Shown one piece after another: positions 35,161 through 47,006 of a DNA stretch of 64,000 nt. Origin of the DNA: Diphasiastrum complanatum. Lineage: Eukaryota; Streptophyta; Lycopodiopsida; Lycopodiales; Lycopodiaceae. Numbering within the stretch: the first letter of the stretch is position 1; the number at the start of each line of letters is the position of its first letter. The stretch lies in the NCBI GenBank assembly GCA_029204225.1, contig CM055104.1, positions 26,885,253 through 26,949,252 of the forward strand, given 5' to 3'. Under the pieces are notes generated by a model. The model made no database searches. It was not told where the DNA came from and saw only the letters and a list, made by a program, of their open reading frames with translations. A program made the translations under genes and the position numbers.

Positions 35161-38100
35161 GAAAATATAGAGAATAAAAAAAGAATTACAAAAAATGGAA
35201 CAAAATAATACATAAAAAATTGTGTCTGTGAAAAATCCAGCAACTTCACACATGTGGGGATCCACAAGAAATGTGTGAATGATCTTGAGCATGCTTTGTG
35301 GTGGCACACAGAACACCTGTAGAGCAATCCTGCAATCTACCAACAAATCTGAGGCTTGAGCACAATCTAGAATGCTACAGATCAAAGCAAAACTAATTCC
35401 TCACAAATAGAGAGAATACATAACCAAAATAATGTATGAAGAATGCCTTCTACTCGAGTTAAAGAGAGAATATCAAAACAAGCAAAATAGCATGAGATCC
35501 AATTTTGACATTATGACATTACTAAAGCTTGATTCATCATTAGATATGAATGAGAATGATATGTACATATATAGGAGAGCCAAAATTTGTGGTACTCCTT
35601 GCATTCAATGCATTCCCTACACCTAATTATTATTACCATATTGACACCTAACAGCTTGCATGCTGAAATTGCACCTAATCCCTACCTACTTTGCCAAATG
35701 TCAAATTCTCAACTAGATATGTACAAAACTACATGCATGTGTCAAATAGTGTTTGCATGTCTTGCATGTAGCTTCCCTAGATGACTTGGACATGTGTAGA
35801 ACATGTATACTGATTTGCATGTTGCATGAAGTGATTACATGTTGCATGCATGCACACTAACTGATTTTGCATGTCATCTAGTTTTATGCATGTCATCAAA
35901 TCTAGATCTACCTAACTCAAACTCGCCCAAATCTACAAGGTCATGTGCTCAGTTCACATACCTTTGATATATACAATGGAACAAAGTGAAATATGACCAT
36001 CTAGACATTGTGCATGTCATGTAGCTCGAGTTTGTACATGCTAGAGAATAATATTTACAACTTGTAAATGCACAAGCAAGATGATTTTCCTCATCAAACC
36101 CTATAGACAAGTTGGATAGCTTTTTATTCTTCACAATGTCTTTGTCTTTTATCAGATCAAGTTTTGCAAAAACTTCTTAGGACTTGCATAATACAAGATC
36201 AAAATATTCAATTATGTTAGAAACAAAAAATAACTCGAATTGCGTAAGAAAGAAACAAAAAATCATTGAAGTTGGCACTTTTGCAAGTAAACAGAGATAA
36301 AAACGCTTGCAAGCATTGTTGATTTCACTCGTGTGGACTGTCCACAACATGTACTTGTGATCTCCTAAGGTGTGTAGATGCACCAAGATCAAGACTAGAT
36401 TGAGATTCAAGATCTATCTTTGATTCTATGGCAAAAACACACTACTACATGCATTCAATCACTTCCAACTCTCACTCACACGTGTGGAAAGTGTTCCAAA
36501 TATAATCTAAGTAAAAACAAGCTACTCTCCTTGGTTAGAGAGATAAAATCATCATGAGCTCTCGGGTAGAGAGAGAAAGCTAGAAAACCAATTATTCACA
36601 AAATCCACTCAATCTCAAAATCAATTAGATCCAAATGAGAAGTACAATGATACTAGTATATCCACGAGCTACCACTATGCTTAGCTATGATTGGACCACA
36701 CTTTTGCCACCTCTTAATCCTATTGGACCATTGATCCATTCACCTCTAAATTCTATTGGACCATTTTCAAGCATATCTCAAATTCTATTGGACCACTCAT
36801 GGTTCCACCTCTAAACCGTATTGGACCTCTTAAAATTCAGCAAACAAAAGCATTACACTTGTCTACACTCTAATTGGCTCAAGTTTGGCCTCCTACTCTA
36901 TTTTGACTCAATAGTGGCATTACAATTGCAAATGGATAATTTGCCATCTATGCCAAATTTGACCCTGTCAACATCCTACACCTAGATGCTTGATACAAAA
37001 AAGATAAGACCCCTATATCTAGCATTTTTAATTTAATTCACAATTCTCCACACGTGGGAACATCATCCACACGTGTGAGATTCACTTACAAACTTCTTTC
37101 ATAAAAATACCAAGCTGGATTTTTGCCAATTTCTCACAAGCATCACCATGTGTCTAGTTTATCTCAATTTGCATTTAGCAAGCTCTATGAAGGTTATTTG
37201 CCATCAAAAGACTTAGAAATTAGCTCAACTCAATGAGGGTTTGAAACCTATCAAATCTTGGAAACCTTTGCATGTCATGAAAATGCAATTATGAACATTT
37301 TCCAAGCATAAAATGAAATCAAAGCATTAAGATTGATCTCAACGAGAGTTGGAATTATGTAAAACTAAATTATATCAATTAATTCTCTGAGATTTGGTCG
37401 GCAAGCAAAGCTTAGACCCTTGCAAGACCTCCCATTATCTCAAGAACATTGTTGTAAGTTTTGGGAGCTTCTTTGACAGTATATTTCACTCATGTATGGT
37501 TTTTATATTGAACAGAGTGGCTAACATGGCACTTTATCTAGTAAAAAAAAAAAATCTCATTTTCCGTTAATAAAGTTGAAATTCAATTCATTTTGCACAC
37601 TTGGATGTGGACCTTTTGCAAACTTTTCTCACGATTTTTGGATTTTTCAAAAAAACAAACAGATGTTGCACACTTCTTCCTTACACAACTATCATCTCTC
37701 ATCCTTGTCATTATGTAGAAACATAATTAAGAGGCCATGCAAACCTCCAATATATCAAACAAGAAAAGTTCCAAATCCTTTGTACAAAGGCTTGTACCTC
37801 CTAACCATAATATATTGGTTCTAATAGGCCAACAAGAAGTTAGTGGATTGTTACAAGCAACAAATCCCTTGTTGAAGGCCATGGGCATCATTTTTGCTAT
37901 TTTGACACGGTCAACTTGGATTTATTTTGAAGGCATTGAAAACTAGGTATGAAGCCAAAGCCAAGTTCTATATTGAATTTCAAGGGTAAGCACACCATGT
38001 CTATGTATCATTGACGACACTATCTACTATTGGAGTTGTATTCTAAGATTATAAGGAACCACACCAAGGTGTCCAAAAATCAAACTTTCTAATGGATAAA

Positions 38101-38280
38101 TGAAAGCTCTTGGTTAACCCCCTGATCCTCTTTGAAGATGTTCTTATGATACTAAAAAATGTATACGGAGCTTTAGTATAGTGCAACACGTTGTTTGCAA
38201 TTACAACATGTAAGAATTATGCTTGCAAGGGAACTTTTGTGTGGCAAACACTTGTCGGCAACAGTTTTGGCACTATCCTT
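35161..38280. other. Gene-poor stretch with LTR-like features
   Basis: No intact gene. G-box palindromes near 36478 (CACACGTGTGG), 37050 (CACACGTGGG) and 37072 (CACACGTGTGAG) resemble the LTRs of the Copia family here, so part of this is probably a decayed minus-strand Copia LTR or leader. LTR ends could not be fixed; GTTGACAGGG beside GTAGGAT (complement, near 36970) is a candidate start. Confidence 0.4.
36688..36843 (-). repeat. Tandem ~32-33 bp repeat with CCAAT boxes
   Basis: Five copies of CTATTGGACCA-type units, with ATTGG (CCAAT on the minus strand) at 36690, 36722, 36755, 36787 and 36820, i.e. steps of 32, 33, 32 and 33. A further ATTGG is at 36873. CCAAT is the NF-Y core; function here is not shown. 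Confidence 0.7.
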
Positions 38281-38289
38281 GACCTTTTT

Positions 38290-38900
38290 AATCCATGTTT
38301 AGATTTTCTAGTAACTGCCTAAAATGTGTGCAATACTATCCTTTTTCTACCAAATCTCTACTCCAAGGCAATAATGCGTAGGACCTAAATCTGTCTTGTC
38401 AAAGTTAATGGACAATTTTTTTTAAATTTCCTGAATAAGCTTCACGACATTGCTTATAATCACAAGATCATCTACAAATAGTACAACTAGAGTGATGCTA
38501 TAGTCACATGAGAGAAATAATAAAGATTGACATCTAAAGGGCCGCGTACCAAGCCTTTGGACATCGAAGTGACTATACCAAGAACAAGGTGCTAGTTGCA
38601 AGCCATGTAACACCTCTTACATACCTTGTCCTTTTTGCCTTGCACAATAATTTTACTGAGTTGTTGCATATAATTTCTTCTTCAAGGTGTTCATTCAAAA
38701 ATGAAGATTTCACATCTATCTGATGTAGGCTCCATCAAAACATAGTTGCCAACAATATAATCATACGTAGAATATCCCACTTAGCTACGAGAGCAAAAGT
38801 CTCCTCATAATTTATACCTTTACTTTGTGCATATCTTTTCACAACAACAATCATCACTGATCACTGCACCTTCACTGAAGCAATCCATAAAGCAACTACC
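38290..38900 (-). pseudogene. Copia RT fragment of another lineage
   Basis: On the minus strand: GINYEETFALVAKWD, then IDVKSSFLNEHLEEEI, GLQLAPCSWYSHFD, VVLFVDDLVIISN and FDKTDLGPTHYCLGVEIW, with stops and shifts. These are Copia RT motifs (ETFAPVA, DVKxAFLNG, GLKQAPRAWY, LYVDD, DLGxxHYxLGIEV). The sequence differs clearly from Copia-1/4/5. Confidence 0.75.
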
Positions 38901-38990
38901 TTTGTAGCATTACAGTGCTGAGCCATGGAGACCATCCTTGCAAGATTGTCTAAACTACAAAAGTTTTCTGATGAGACAATCCAAGACTAC

Positions 38991-39523
38991 TGTTGGGGGT
39001 ATTCCCAACAAAGTGTAAATAAGTAAAATCCTCCAATAAAATGTGTTGCGAGGGCATGACATCCTGCGTGTATAAGCCCATGGCCCAATGAGCACGCAAT
39101 TGAAGTTCTAAATAAAAATAAACTTGACTTGGGCCTTGTAATTAAAATAAAACTAGAGGCCCAATGTCATTTTTAAACTTAGATATCACTTTTTAGAGTT
39201 GGGTCCAAATTGGGACTCACATATATCTTGTGGTTTCTAATGTACTTTTTGTGGACCCTTGGATCAAGTTGGGTCCAAGATGAATGGTTAGGATCATTGT
39301 GAATATTAGCCAATAAGATTGAGGGGCAAGGGCCTTTCCCATTTTATAAAAAGGCACTATTTGTACACTATTTTCATGCTTAATGAGAAGGAGGAAACTC
39401 TACCATTTTTGGAAGAGAAGCATCCTCATTTGCTATTCACTACTTGCTAATGCTCTTGATTGTGTTTTCCATTGCTTTCTATTTCCATGTTTATTGTTTG
39501 CCATAGTGAATGCTTTTCCATTA
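38991..39523 (+). repeat. Gypsy-5 5' LTR, first part
   Basis: Begins TGTTGGGG. It contains a TATA-like TTATAAAAAGGC near 39345. It ends at the target duplication CATTA (39519-39523) and continues at 44273. Net LTR length is about 818 bp. Confidence 0.7.
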
Positions 39524-40712
39524 TGTAGCGCAGGCATCCCAAGGGAGCCGGGAACCACGACTTAGCTTCCGAGCCTTCAACTCTTGCCATCCAAACCCAC
39601 TTGACATACAAGCAGCCAACTCGCCAATAACGATCAAACTTAGCCAACTTGAAGTTCCAAAAACCAACATTGAGATCCAACCTGACACCATGCCAGATCG
39701 GGGGTCCCGATGTGGGTGACTTCCCTCCAAGCAAGCCACCCGACATACATCAAACTTAACCAACTCGAAGCTTCGTTACAAACGAGTAACATCCAATCCA
39801 AGCAAGCGGTCTGACTTACATCAGACTTAACCAACTGAAAGCTTCGTCACAAGCACTGGAAGCCAACCTGGCGCCACGCCAAACTGGACAGCCATAAACA
39901 GGTAATTTCCACCCAAGCAAGCCATTCAACTAAGCCGACAGGTTATAGCCCGTTCCCCAAGAGCTTAACCCATTCACATTCATGCAAGGAACACTCAGAA
40001 CCACAAGCCGCGACAGATATGGAGACAACCAGTTCCTGGACCAAATGGTCCCAACAGCATACCGCTAGCGTCGCGGACTGAATGGTCCCGACGGTATACT
40101 TCTGGCGTCCCGGAATACGACCCTCAGCTATGTGCCAACTTAAGAATTTGGAAGTGGCCTTACAACTGGCGCTTTTATCGAACACTGAAACCCAGAAGGT
40201 AATCAGAGTCAGTTTGAGAAAAATCCCACTTTATTGATAAATCTGAGAAGGTTACATTTCAAGTGTGTGACCGACCCTAGTCTCCGGGGTGCTAGCATGC
40301 CAAGGCGAGAGCCATGACAACATTCCAGCAAGGGAGGCTGAGACTTGGTTGGAGCTTGGCCTGAGTCGCAACCCGCACTCCCCTATAGTATTGGTGTGAT
40401 TCGGCACCCTCCCTCATACCAAGCACTCTACCCAAGCTGGTAAAGCACGTTTTTCTCTCTCTAGGATTTTCTCTTTCTAGGAAGTCATTTTCTCTCTCTA
40501 GATTTTATTGATCCCCAGGCATCCTTTAATCATGCCTAGATCATGTGAGGTGATTGCACATCGATCTGAGCTCTCTGGACTCTGCTAGAACCGATCAAAG
40601 ATTTTCAGCCATAGGAACTTGGCGCCGACTGAATTCTGGTCACAGTGGCGCCGGGAACATAGCTGGCGCCGATGGCGCTGGAAGTAAAGCTTGTAAAGGT
40701 AGCTTTACAACA
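39524..40712 (-). repeat. LARD-2 3' LTR (1189 bp)
   Basis: In element orientation it starts TGTTGTAAAGCTACC and ends CTGCGCTACA. It matches 43049-44267 and the solo LTR 14729-15972. CTCTCTCTAG / CTAGAGAG-rich stretches lie near 40450-40510. ORFs inside are LTR shadows. Confidence 0.85.
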
Positions 40713-43048
40713 TCCACCCCACCTTTATAAAATCTGATGTCCTCATCAGATGTCAGATTAAAGTAAAGGTGTCTCCCAATTAAAATAACTATACATTTAA
40801 GCTACTTGGCACAGTACTCAATTTACTGACCACTTTTTATTAACATTGAAGCTGGCACACCAGAAGTCGGAGGCTCAGCTCTTTGTACTGAAAGATTACA
40901 TAACTTGAAAATATATCTTTGTCTGGGAAAAGCGTAGATTTAATATCACTTTTGTAAAACCCAAAAACCTTATTAACTGGTGACAGAGGCCTTTCTTTGA
41001 AATGTTTGCCCCTGTCGCTTCTGACTTTCGACTTTGGAACTCCTTTGAGCTCCTGATTTGTCTTTGATGCACTTTGTGTTGAACTCCCTGAGCTCCAGAT
41101 TTGTTCAGTTCCACATAGGTATCAAGGCTCCCTGAGCCAAAGGATTTATCGTTTGATTGCCCACTTTATGGTCCACTCCGTGCCTTGTTGCTTCTGCACC
41201 TTGATTTCTCTCCTTGTCCCAGCCTGATCTTGATACTTTTCCATCTTGGCTCTTTAAGGTAGGCAAAGATTGAGTACTCCGCAATGCACCTCTTACTTAG
41301 CCTGAAGTAGCTCTTTGAATCAGCCCAAATGTAACCATTGACCTCGTGGAAAGCCAAAGGGTCGCACCAGTTTGATCCGCATCCGAACTATCTCTTCGCG
41401 TTTGTTTGAAACACCATGTCCGTCACGCAAAACTTGACTTTCACAATTTCATCATTGGTCAGTTGCCTCACAGTCAAAACAAGAAGTGTACATCGAGCTT
41501 GGCTTCAAGTAGCTCTCTTTGAATCAGACACATGCACCCAGAGTTTGCACTAGTCTGATCTCAATGTGAACTGTCCCTTAGCGTCCATTCGAAATACCAA
41601 GTCTCTCATGCATGACTCAACTTTCACAGTTCCTTCATTGATCAGCTGCCTTACACGTAACACAAGCCAGCGTACTCATATGTTTCCTCATCATTGCTGG
41701 TCCAGAGAAAGCCTATAACAAACTTTCCTTTCCACAACAAAACCTTGTCAACTTATTAGGTCCAAAGTTTGTCAGTCTCCTCGTGTGAGTATGGCTAGGT
41801 CACCTTGAATTTGCCCCTGTTTTGATCAACTTTCATTCAAAATTTGCCCCAAGAGAGAGGTGTGTGTGATAGTTTCCCTCCACTTATAAAATCAGCTGAT
41901 CGGACTTAGAGTAGAGTTCTTCGGACAAAAAGCCTTTCCAACACTTTGCTTCCCATCTGCTAGGATTATGGCTCGATCCAACTTGTTGCCAATCTCTGAA
42001 GAGGACCTAGTCTTTCCTCTTTGAGGAACAACCCAACTGATACTGGATATCACCCATGCTCAGTACGTTTCAGTTCCGAAGGTGGTCATCCCAAAATGAA
42101 GACCAACTGCTCCATAGAAGATCTCCCCTGAAATTGCCCTTTCCAACTTTTGACTTCCTGGTTGCGTCTGGTGGGCGTTCTCGCAAATGAAACTAACCCA
42201 AGAAACAAGCTAGCCATCCATCCTTTGCAAACATTGAGTCGTTTTGTTGCCGTTCACGTGCGAGTACTTGAACTGCAAATCCGTCCCACAGATTCTGTAG
42301 TCCTCTTTGTTTGATGGTATCAGCCTTCAAAAGAAAAGGTTCCTTCTCGAGCCATCAGCTCCTTGTATCACAAGCAATGCAAACCAAGCAAATCACGAGT
42401 ACTAAGACTCACCACAAATACATACAAGTAAGACACTCAGGCAGGTTTACTAAAAAGTAACAAAGACAAGGTTCCCCTTTGAGAGTGTCCTGCCAACGGA
42501 CCTTTGTCTGGCCGCGCCCATACAAATCGATTATAGAATCAGCCCACATAGGATACCCCTCCAACTATCCGTGCTTTAACCATTAAGCAGCACATTGCCT
42601 CAGTCATGCCCCACCACTTTTTGGTCGATAGCCCTTATAGCTAAACGATCGGTAGCTATCCCGCACCGGCAGCTAACCACCCGTGCTTTACACCCAAATT
42701 CGAGCAGCATCTCTGTATCAATGGTTAACCCGTACAGCTCGAATATGTCGCCCCGCACCCCACAAGGCACAGACCGTGCTTACACCAACCTAATGGCAGC
42801 ACACTGTCTCATCTGTCCTACGTGCAGATAGCACCAGGCCCGAACCGCGAGAACTGACCGTGCTTACACCTCAAAGGTAGCACCTTGACTCATCAAGTCC
42901 CTCGTTCTGTCGACCACCTCGACCGTGGATGCACCCGTGCTTACACTATGGGCATCACCTTGCACAACAGTTGTCTTGATGAACCCCAAACCATGGCCAT
43001 TTTTGGGAGATCCGCATAGCGGACCGGCCAGTCGGCTTTGATACCACA
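40713..43048 (-). other. LARD-2 interior, no coding capacity
   Basis: Only short frames (e.g. 40896-41114, 41166-41357) without recognised domains. A ~201-bp tandem duplication lies at 41300-41668. From 42498 to 43048 it is the leader shared with Gypsy-1, including the unoccupied GCACC site at 42755-42759 and the primer-binding site at 43035-43046. Confidence 0.7.
41300..41668 (+). repeat. Degenerate ~201-bp tandem duplication
   Basis: Two copies start at 41300 (CCTGAAGTAGCTCTTTGAATC) and near 41502 (CTTCAAGTAGCTCTCTTTGA). They end in CAGTTGCCTCACAGTCAAAAC and CAGCTGCCTTACACGTAACAC. The copies have diverged strongly. Confidence 0.65.
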
Positions 43049-44267
43049 TGTAGCGCAGGCATCCCAAAGGGAGCCGGGAACCACGACTTAGCTTCCCAGT
43101 CTTCAACTCTTGCCATTCAAACTCATTTGACATACAAGTAGCCAACTCGCCAACAACGATCAGACTTAACCAACTTACAACTTGAAGTTCCGAAAACCAA
43201 CATTGAGTTCCAACCTGGCGCCATTCCAGATCGGGGGTCCCGATGTGGGTGACTTCCCTCCAAGCAAGCCGCCCAACATACATCAAACTTAACCAACTCG
43301 AAGCTTCGTTACAAACGAGTAACATCCAATCCAAGCAAGCGGTCTGACTTACATCAGACTTAACCAACTGAAAGCTTCGTCACGAGCGCTGGAAGCCAAC
43401 CTGGTGCCACACCAGACTGGACAGCCATAAACAGGTAACTTCCACCCAAGCAAGCCATCCAACTCAACCGACAGGTTATAGCCCGTTCCCCAAGAGCTTA
43501 ACCCATTCAAGTTCATGCAAGGAACACTCAGAACCACAAGCCGCGATAGATATGGAGACAACCAGTTCCTGGACCAAATGGTCCCGACAGTATACCGCTG
43601 GCGCTACGGACCGAATCCGACGGCATACCGCTGGCGTCCCGGGATACGACCCTCAGCTATGTGCCAACTTAAAAATTTGGAAGCGGCCTTACAACTGGCG
43701 CTTTTACCGAACACTGAAACCCAGAAGGTAATCAGAGTCAGTTTGAGAAAAATCCCACTTTATTGATAAATCTAAGAAGGTTACATCTCAAGTGTGTGAC
43801 CGACCCTAGTCTCCAAGGCGCTAGCATGCCAAGGCGAGAGCCATGACAACATTCTAGCAAGGGGGGCTGAGACTTGGTTGGAGCTCGCCCTGAGTCGCAA
43901 CCCGCACTCTCCAATAGTATTGGTGTAATTCGGTACCCTCCTCATACCAAGCACTCTACCCAAGCTGGTAAAGCATGTTATTCTCTCTCTAGGATTTTCT
44001 CTTTCTAGAAAGTCATTTTCTCTCTCTAGATTTTATTGATCCCCAGGCTTCCTTTAATCATGCCTAGATCATGTGAGGTGATTGCACATCGATCTGAGCT
44101 CTCTGAACTCCGCTAGAACCGATCAAAGATTTTCAGCCATAGGAACTTGGCGTCAGTTGGATTCTGGTCACAGTGGCGCCGGGAGCAGTAGGGGCACTGC
44201 TGGCACCGGGGAGATAGCTGGCGCCGATGACGCCGAAAGTAAAGCTTGTAAAGGTAGCCTTACAACA
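43049..44267 (-). repeat. LARD-2 5' LTR (1219 bp)
   Basis: Partner of 39524-40712, followed by target duplication CATTA at 44268-44272. Confidence 0.85.
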
Positions 44268-44272
44268 CATTA

Positions 44273-44576
44273 GCAAGCATAAGGAGCATTTGAGCTAACC
44301 TCCACCCTCACTCTCTATCTCTCTCTCTTCCTCTCTTCTCTTCTCAACCTCTTCTTTTCTATCCCTTCACTTCACCCAAACTATGATGAATGTTAGTGTA
44401 GAGGAGTAGAGTTAAAGAGGAGTAGCATAGTAGAGTTAAGGGAGAAAGTAGGAATTTAACTAAAAGTAGCATCTATGCATAGTTAGGCACCTATCCAGTG
44501 ATCTAACCTTTGTTGACAGGTGGAAGGGCTATACTACGAAAGATCATCGACCCCACAGTGGTGCCGTTGCCGGGGA
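44273..44576 (+). repeat. Gypsy-5 5' LTR, second part, with primer-binding site
   Basis: LTR remainder to 44557, pyrimidine-rich at first (44300-44360). TGGTGCCGTTGCCGGGGA at 44559-44576 matches the complement of the plant tRNA-Asp 3' end except for one base. Confidence 0.75.
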
Positions 44577-44919
44577 TAGGTTTCCACTAACTAGTTTAGT
44601 TGCATTTTAGCTATTTTCTTGCTTTTTAGAGTAGTTTAGGTAGATTTTTGGGAGTTTAGAGTTAGTTTTCTGTATTTTTTTGTGTTTGGACTGTTCACAA
44701 CTAGCGGAGGAGGTGTGAGAGGGTAGAGGAGGCCCTGAACAACCTCTAAGGGCTTGAAACCCAAACCAATCATCCAAAAAACTCAAAAAACACACCAATC
44801 TGCATTTTGGAGGGAAAAAGAGCCAAAAAAACTCATCATATTTTTATATCTCCAGAATCAGTAGGAATTAATCTTGCATGACTGGCAGCAGCTCCAGGAT
44901 ACTGTCCCAGACCTGCATA

Positions 44920-45660
44920 GAAACTTGCGAGAGTTAGTTCCAAGCAGATTGTAAAAATCATAAAAAATTCAAAAAAACCCTTGAAAAAATCCAAAAAAAA
45001 TTCAAATCTTCATAAGAACTCTTGCAGAGCCCTCTGAAGTTCCATCTCAGTGAGACCAAGATACAGAGAAACTTGCGAGAGTTAGTTTCATGATTAAGTG
45101 CCTCTACGAGAGTTCTCAGTGAAAAATAGATGGGAAAGTACCAGTGAACCCTCGCAGACAGTGAAATTTTCAGCTCCAGTGGTCAAGAACTCTCGCAGAG
45201 GATTCTGAAGTTCCATCTCAGTGAGACCAGGACACAGTAGAGCTTGCAAGAGTTAGATTTATTCCAGTGAGCAAAAAATTGGATTTAAGTGCAAAAAAAT
45301 CACTAAAAAGTGAAGATCCAACAAATTTTTCGAGTAAAAACTCTCGCAGACCATCTCAATTGATTTAGAATGTCAAATTACATCAGTGATGAAGCCTACG
45401 AGAGTTAGTATTAAGATCTGGTAAAGATCAAGCACAAAAAGTGATTTTGAACTCTCGCAAACAGTGAAATTTTCACTTCTTGCGAGAGTAAACTCTCGTA
45501 GAGATTTCTACAATGAGATCTACCCGGATCCAGCTACTGTGAAGCTTGCGAGAGTTACTTCTTAGCGATCTGAAAGATATCAAGTTTTTGACCTACAAAA
45601 ACAGCTAAAGAACCCTCGCACAGCCAACCCTTGCACAAGATAACCCTCGCAGACTAGATC
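44920..45660 (+). repeat. Gypsy-5 leader with alternating inverted CTCTCGCA motifs
   Basis: About 15 copies of AACTCTCGCAGA or its complement-like TTGCGAGAGTTA are scattered here (for example 44923, 45071, 45189, 45242, 45339, 45449, 45480, 45544, 45611). Copies alternate in orientation, so the leader RNA could fold into many competing hairpins. The flanking text GAAGTTCCATCTCAGTGAGAC is also repeated (45037, 45207). No gene is seen. Confidence 0.75.
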
Positions 45661-45859
45661 AGTGGAAAGATCTCATAAGATCCAGCTACTGTCAAAATCT
45701 TAGGTGAATAAGTGTAAGGAGAAAAAAGTTATCAAGTAAAAACCACCGCAAAACTAAAATTCATTCCGGCCGATCAAATCGATCAGATCCTTGAAGATCT
45801 AGACTGCATCCTATTGTATAAGCAAGATCCAATCACTTTGGAATCCACCATCGAATGAC

Positions 45860-46735
45860 GAATATCCTTCCACCCACCCTCCTACTCCCTCGATCGCATC
45901 ATCATCTTCAAACGCATCCACTCTATCCACAAAACTATTGTTGGAGCAAATGACAAAATTACACAAACAGCTGACGGAGCAACTTACGGCGTAGTTTGAC
46001 CACAAACTGAAGGCCTTACAAGGAACTGTAGCAGTAACTCCACATCAACCAGAACCAACCCAGCTGTCGTATCCTCGACAAGAGAATGTATGGTGTTCAG
46101 TATGCACGCAAAACCATACAGTGAACGAGTGTCCAGTCCTAAAGCAAAATCTGAGATTGACACATAGATTCTGCCATCTGTGCAATGCAACATCGCACGA
46201 TATGCCATTTTGCCCATTTAACCCCAGGGTTGTTCAACAAAAGAGAGGTTCCTATCAGACTTCTTATCCTTATCATCAAGGGGCACCTAACGCAACACCA
46301 AGGTACAGTGCACCCAATCAACCACAACATGGCCTTACCTGCTCCACCAGGGCCAGCCAATCAACAAGTGGCCCATGTAAACCTGACAGCAGCAGAACAA
46401 GAATTGCAAATGTCACCTCAACCTGAGCAGCAGCAATGGTACAAACCAGATGAACCATTTATGGATCCTGCCATAAATGAATATGTATCGGCCTATACAG
46501 CTCAAACTCAACGTCAAGGTGGAAGAAATTATGGCTGCTACGGGTGCGGCGAGGGACACAGAATTGTAGAATGTCCCTACAAAGGACAATATACAACCTC
46601 CTGCCGGGATTGTGGTTATGGACATTGTTTCAAGAATTGTCCATTTAAACCTGAAACCAGTGCACCTCTTAACCTCATTGGCATACAACAATCAGCAATT
46701 CCAACAAGGATGCCATCGAAAGGATGACACGACTA
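45860..46735 (+). pseudogene. Gypsy-5 gag C-terminal part with four zinc knuckles
   Basis: A frame with MTKLHKQLTEQLTA, a stop near 46000, then FDHKLKALQGTVAV leads into knuckles CSVCTQNHTVNEC (46098) and CHLCNATSHDMPFC (46172). After a frameshift between 46340 and 46390 come CYGCGEGHRIVEC and CRDCGYGHCFKNC (46536-46650). Three of the four have CX2CX3HX4C, one residue shorter than the standard CX2CX4HX4C. It ends near 46727. The N-terminal gag domain was not recognised. Confidence 0.7.
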
Positions 46736-47006
46736 CGCTCCTGTGTTAGATGTTATGCGAGCACAAAAGAGGAACGAAGTGGCTCTCTCACCACCACCAT
46801 CGGTCACTGACGACCAACCCTCAACTTCAGCGCCATATCCAAATGTGAGGGAAGAGAGAAGACAGTACTAGAAAATAAGACAGTGGGTACAAAAAACACA
46901 AGAGGAGGAAAAAGAGCAAGAATGAAACAATCCCACAGAACCTCCAATCGGTGTCAAACAGGATTCGCAACAGGGATCACTACTACGCACTGATCAGAAT
47001 GATCGG

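Larger units (their letters stand above)
39524..44267 (-). mobile_element. LARD-2, non-coding LTR retrotransposon (4.7 kb)
   Basis: LTRs lie at 39524-40712 and 43049-44267; perfect target duplication CATTA at 39519-39523 and 44268-44272. The primer-binding site (complement of 43035-43046, TGGTATCAAAGC) differs from tRNA-iMet at one base. The purine tract AAGGTGGGGTGGA is the complement of 40713-40725. The 2.3-kb interior has no gag or pol, so the element must have been moved by proteins of another element. Its leader (42498-43048) is shared with Gypsy-1 although the LTRs differ, which points to Gypsy-1-like elements as helper. Confidence 0.85.

Noticed and set aside
35095-36410. Several 60-96 codon ORFs in the LTR-like stretch
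   Set aside because: No domain, no splice or promoter support, and the lengths are expected by chance in this region.
44920-45660. CRISPR-like repeat array
   Set aside because: Motifs are short, irregularly spaced and alternate in orientation, in a retrotransposon leader of a plant genome.
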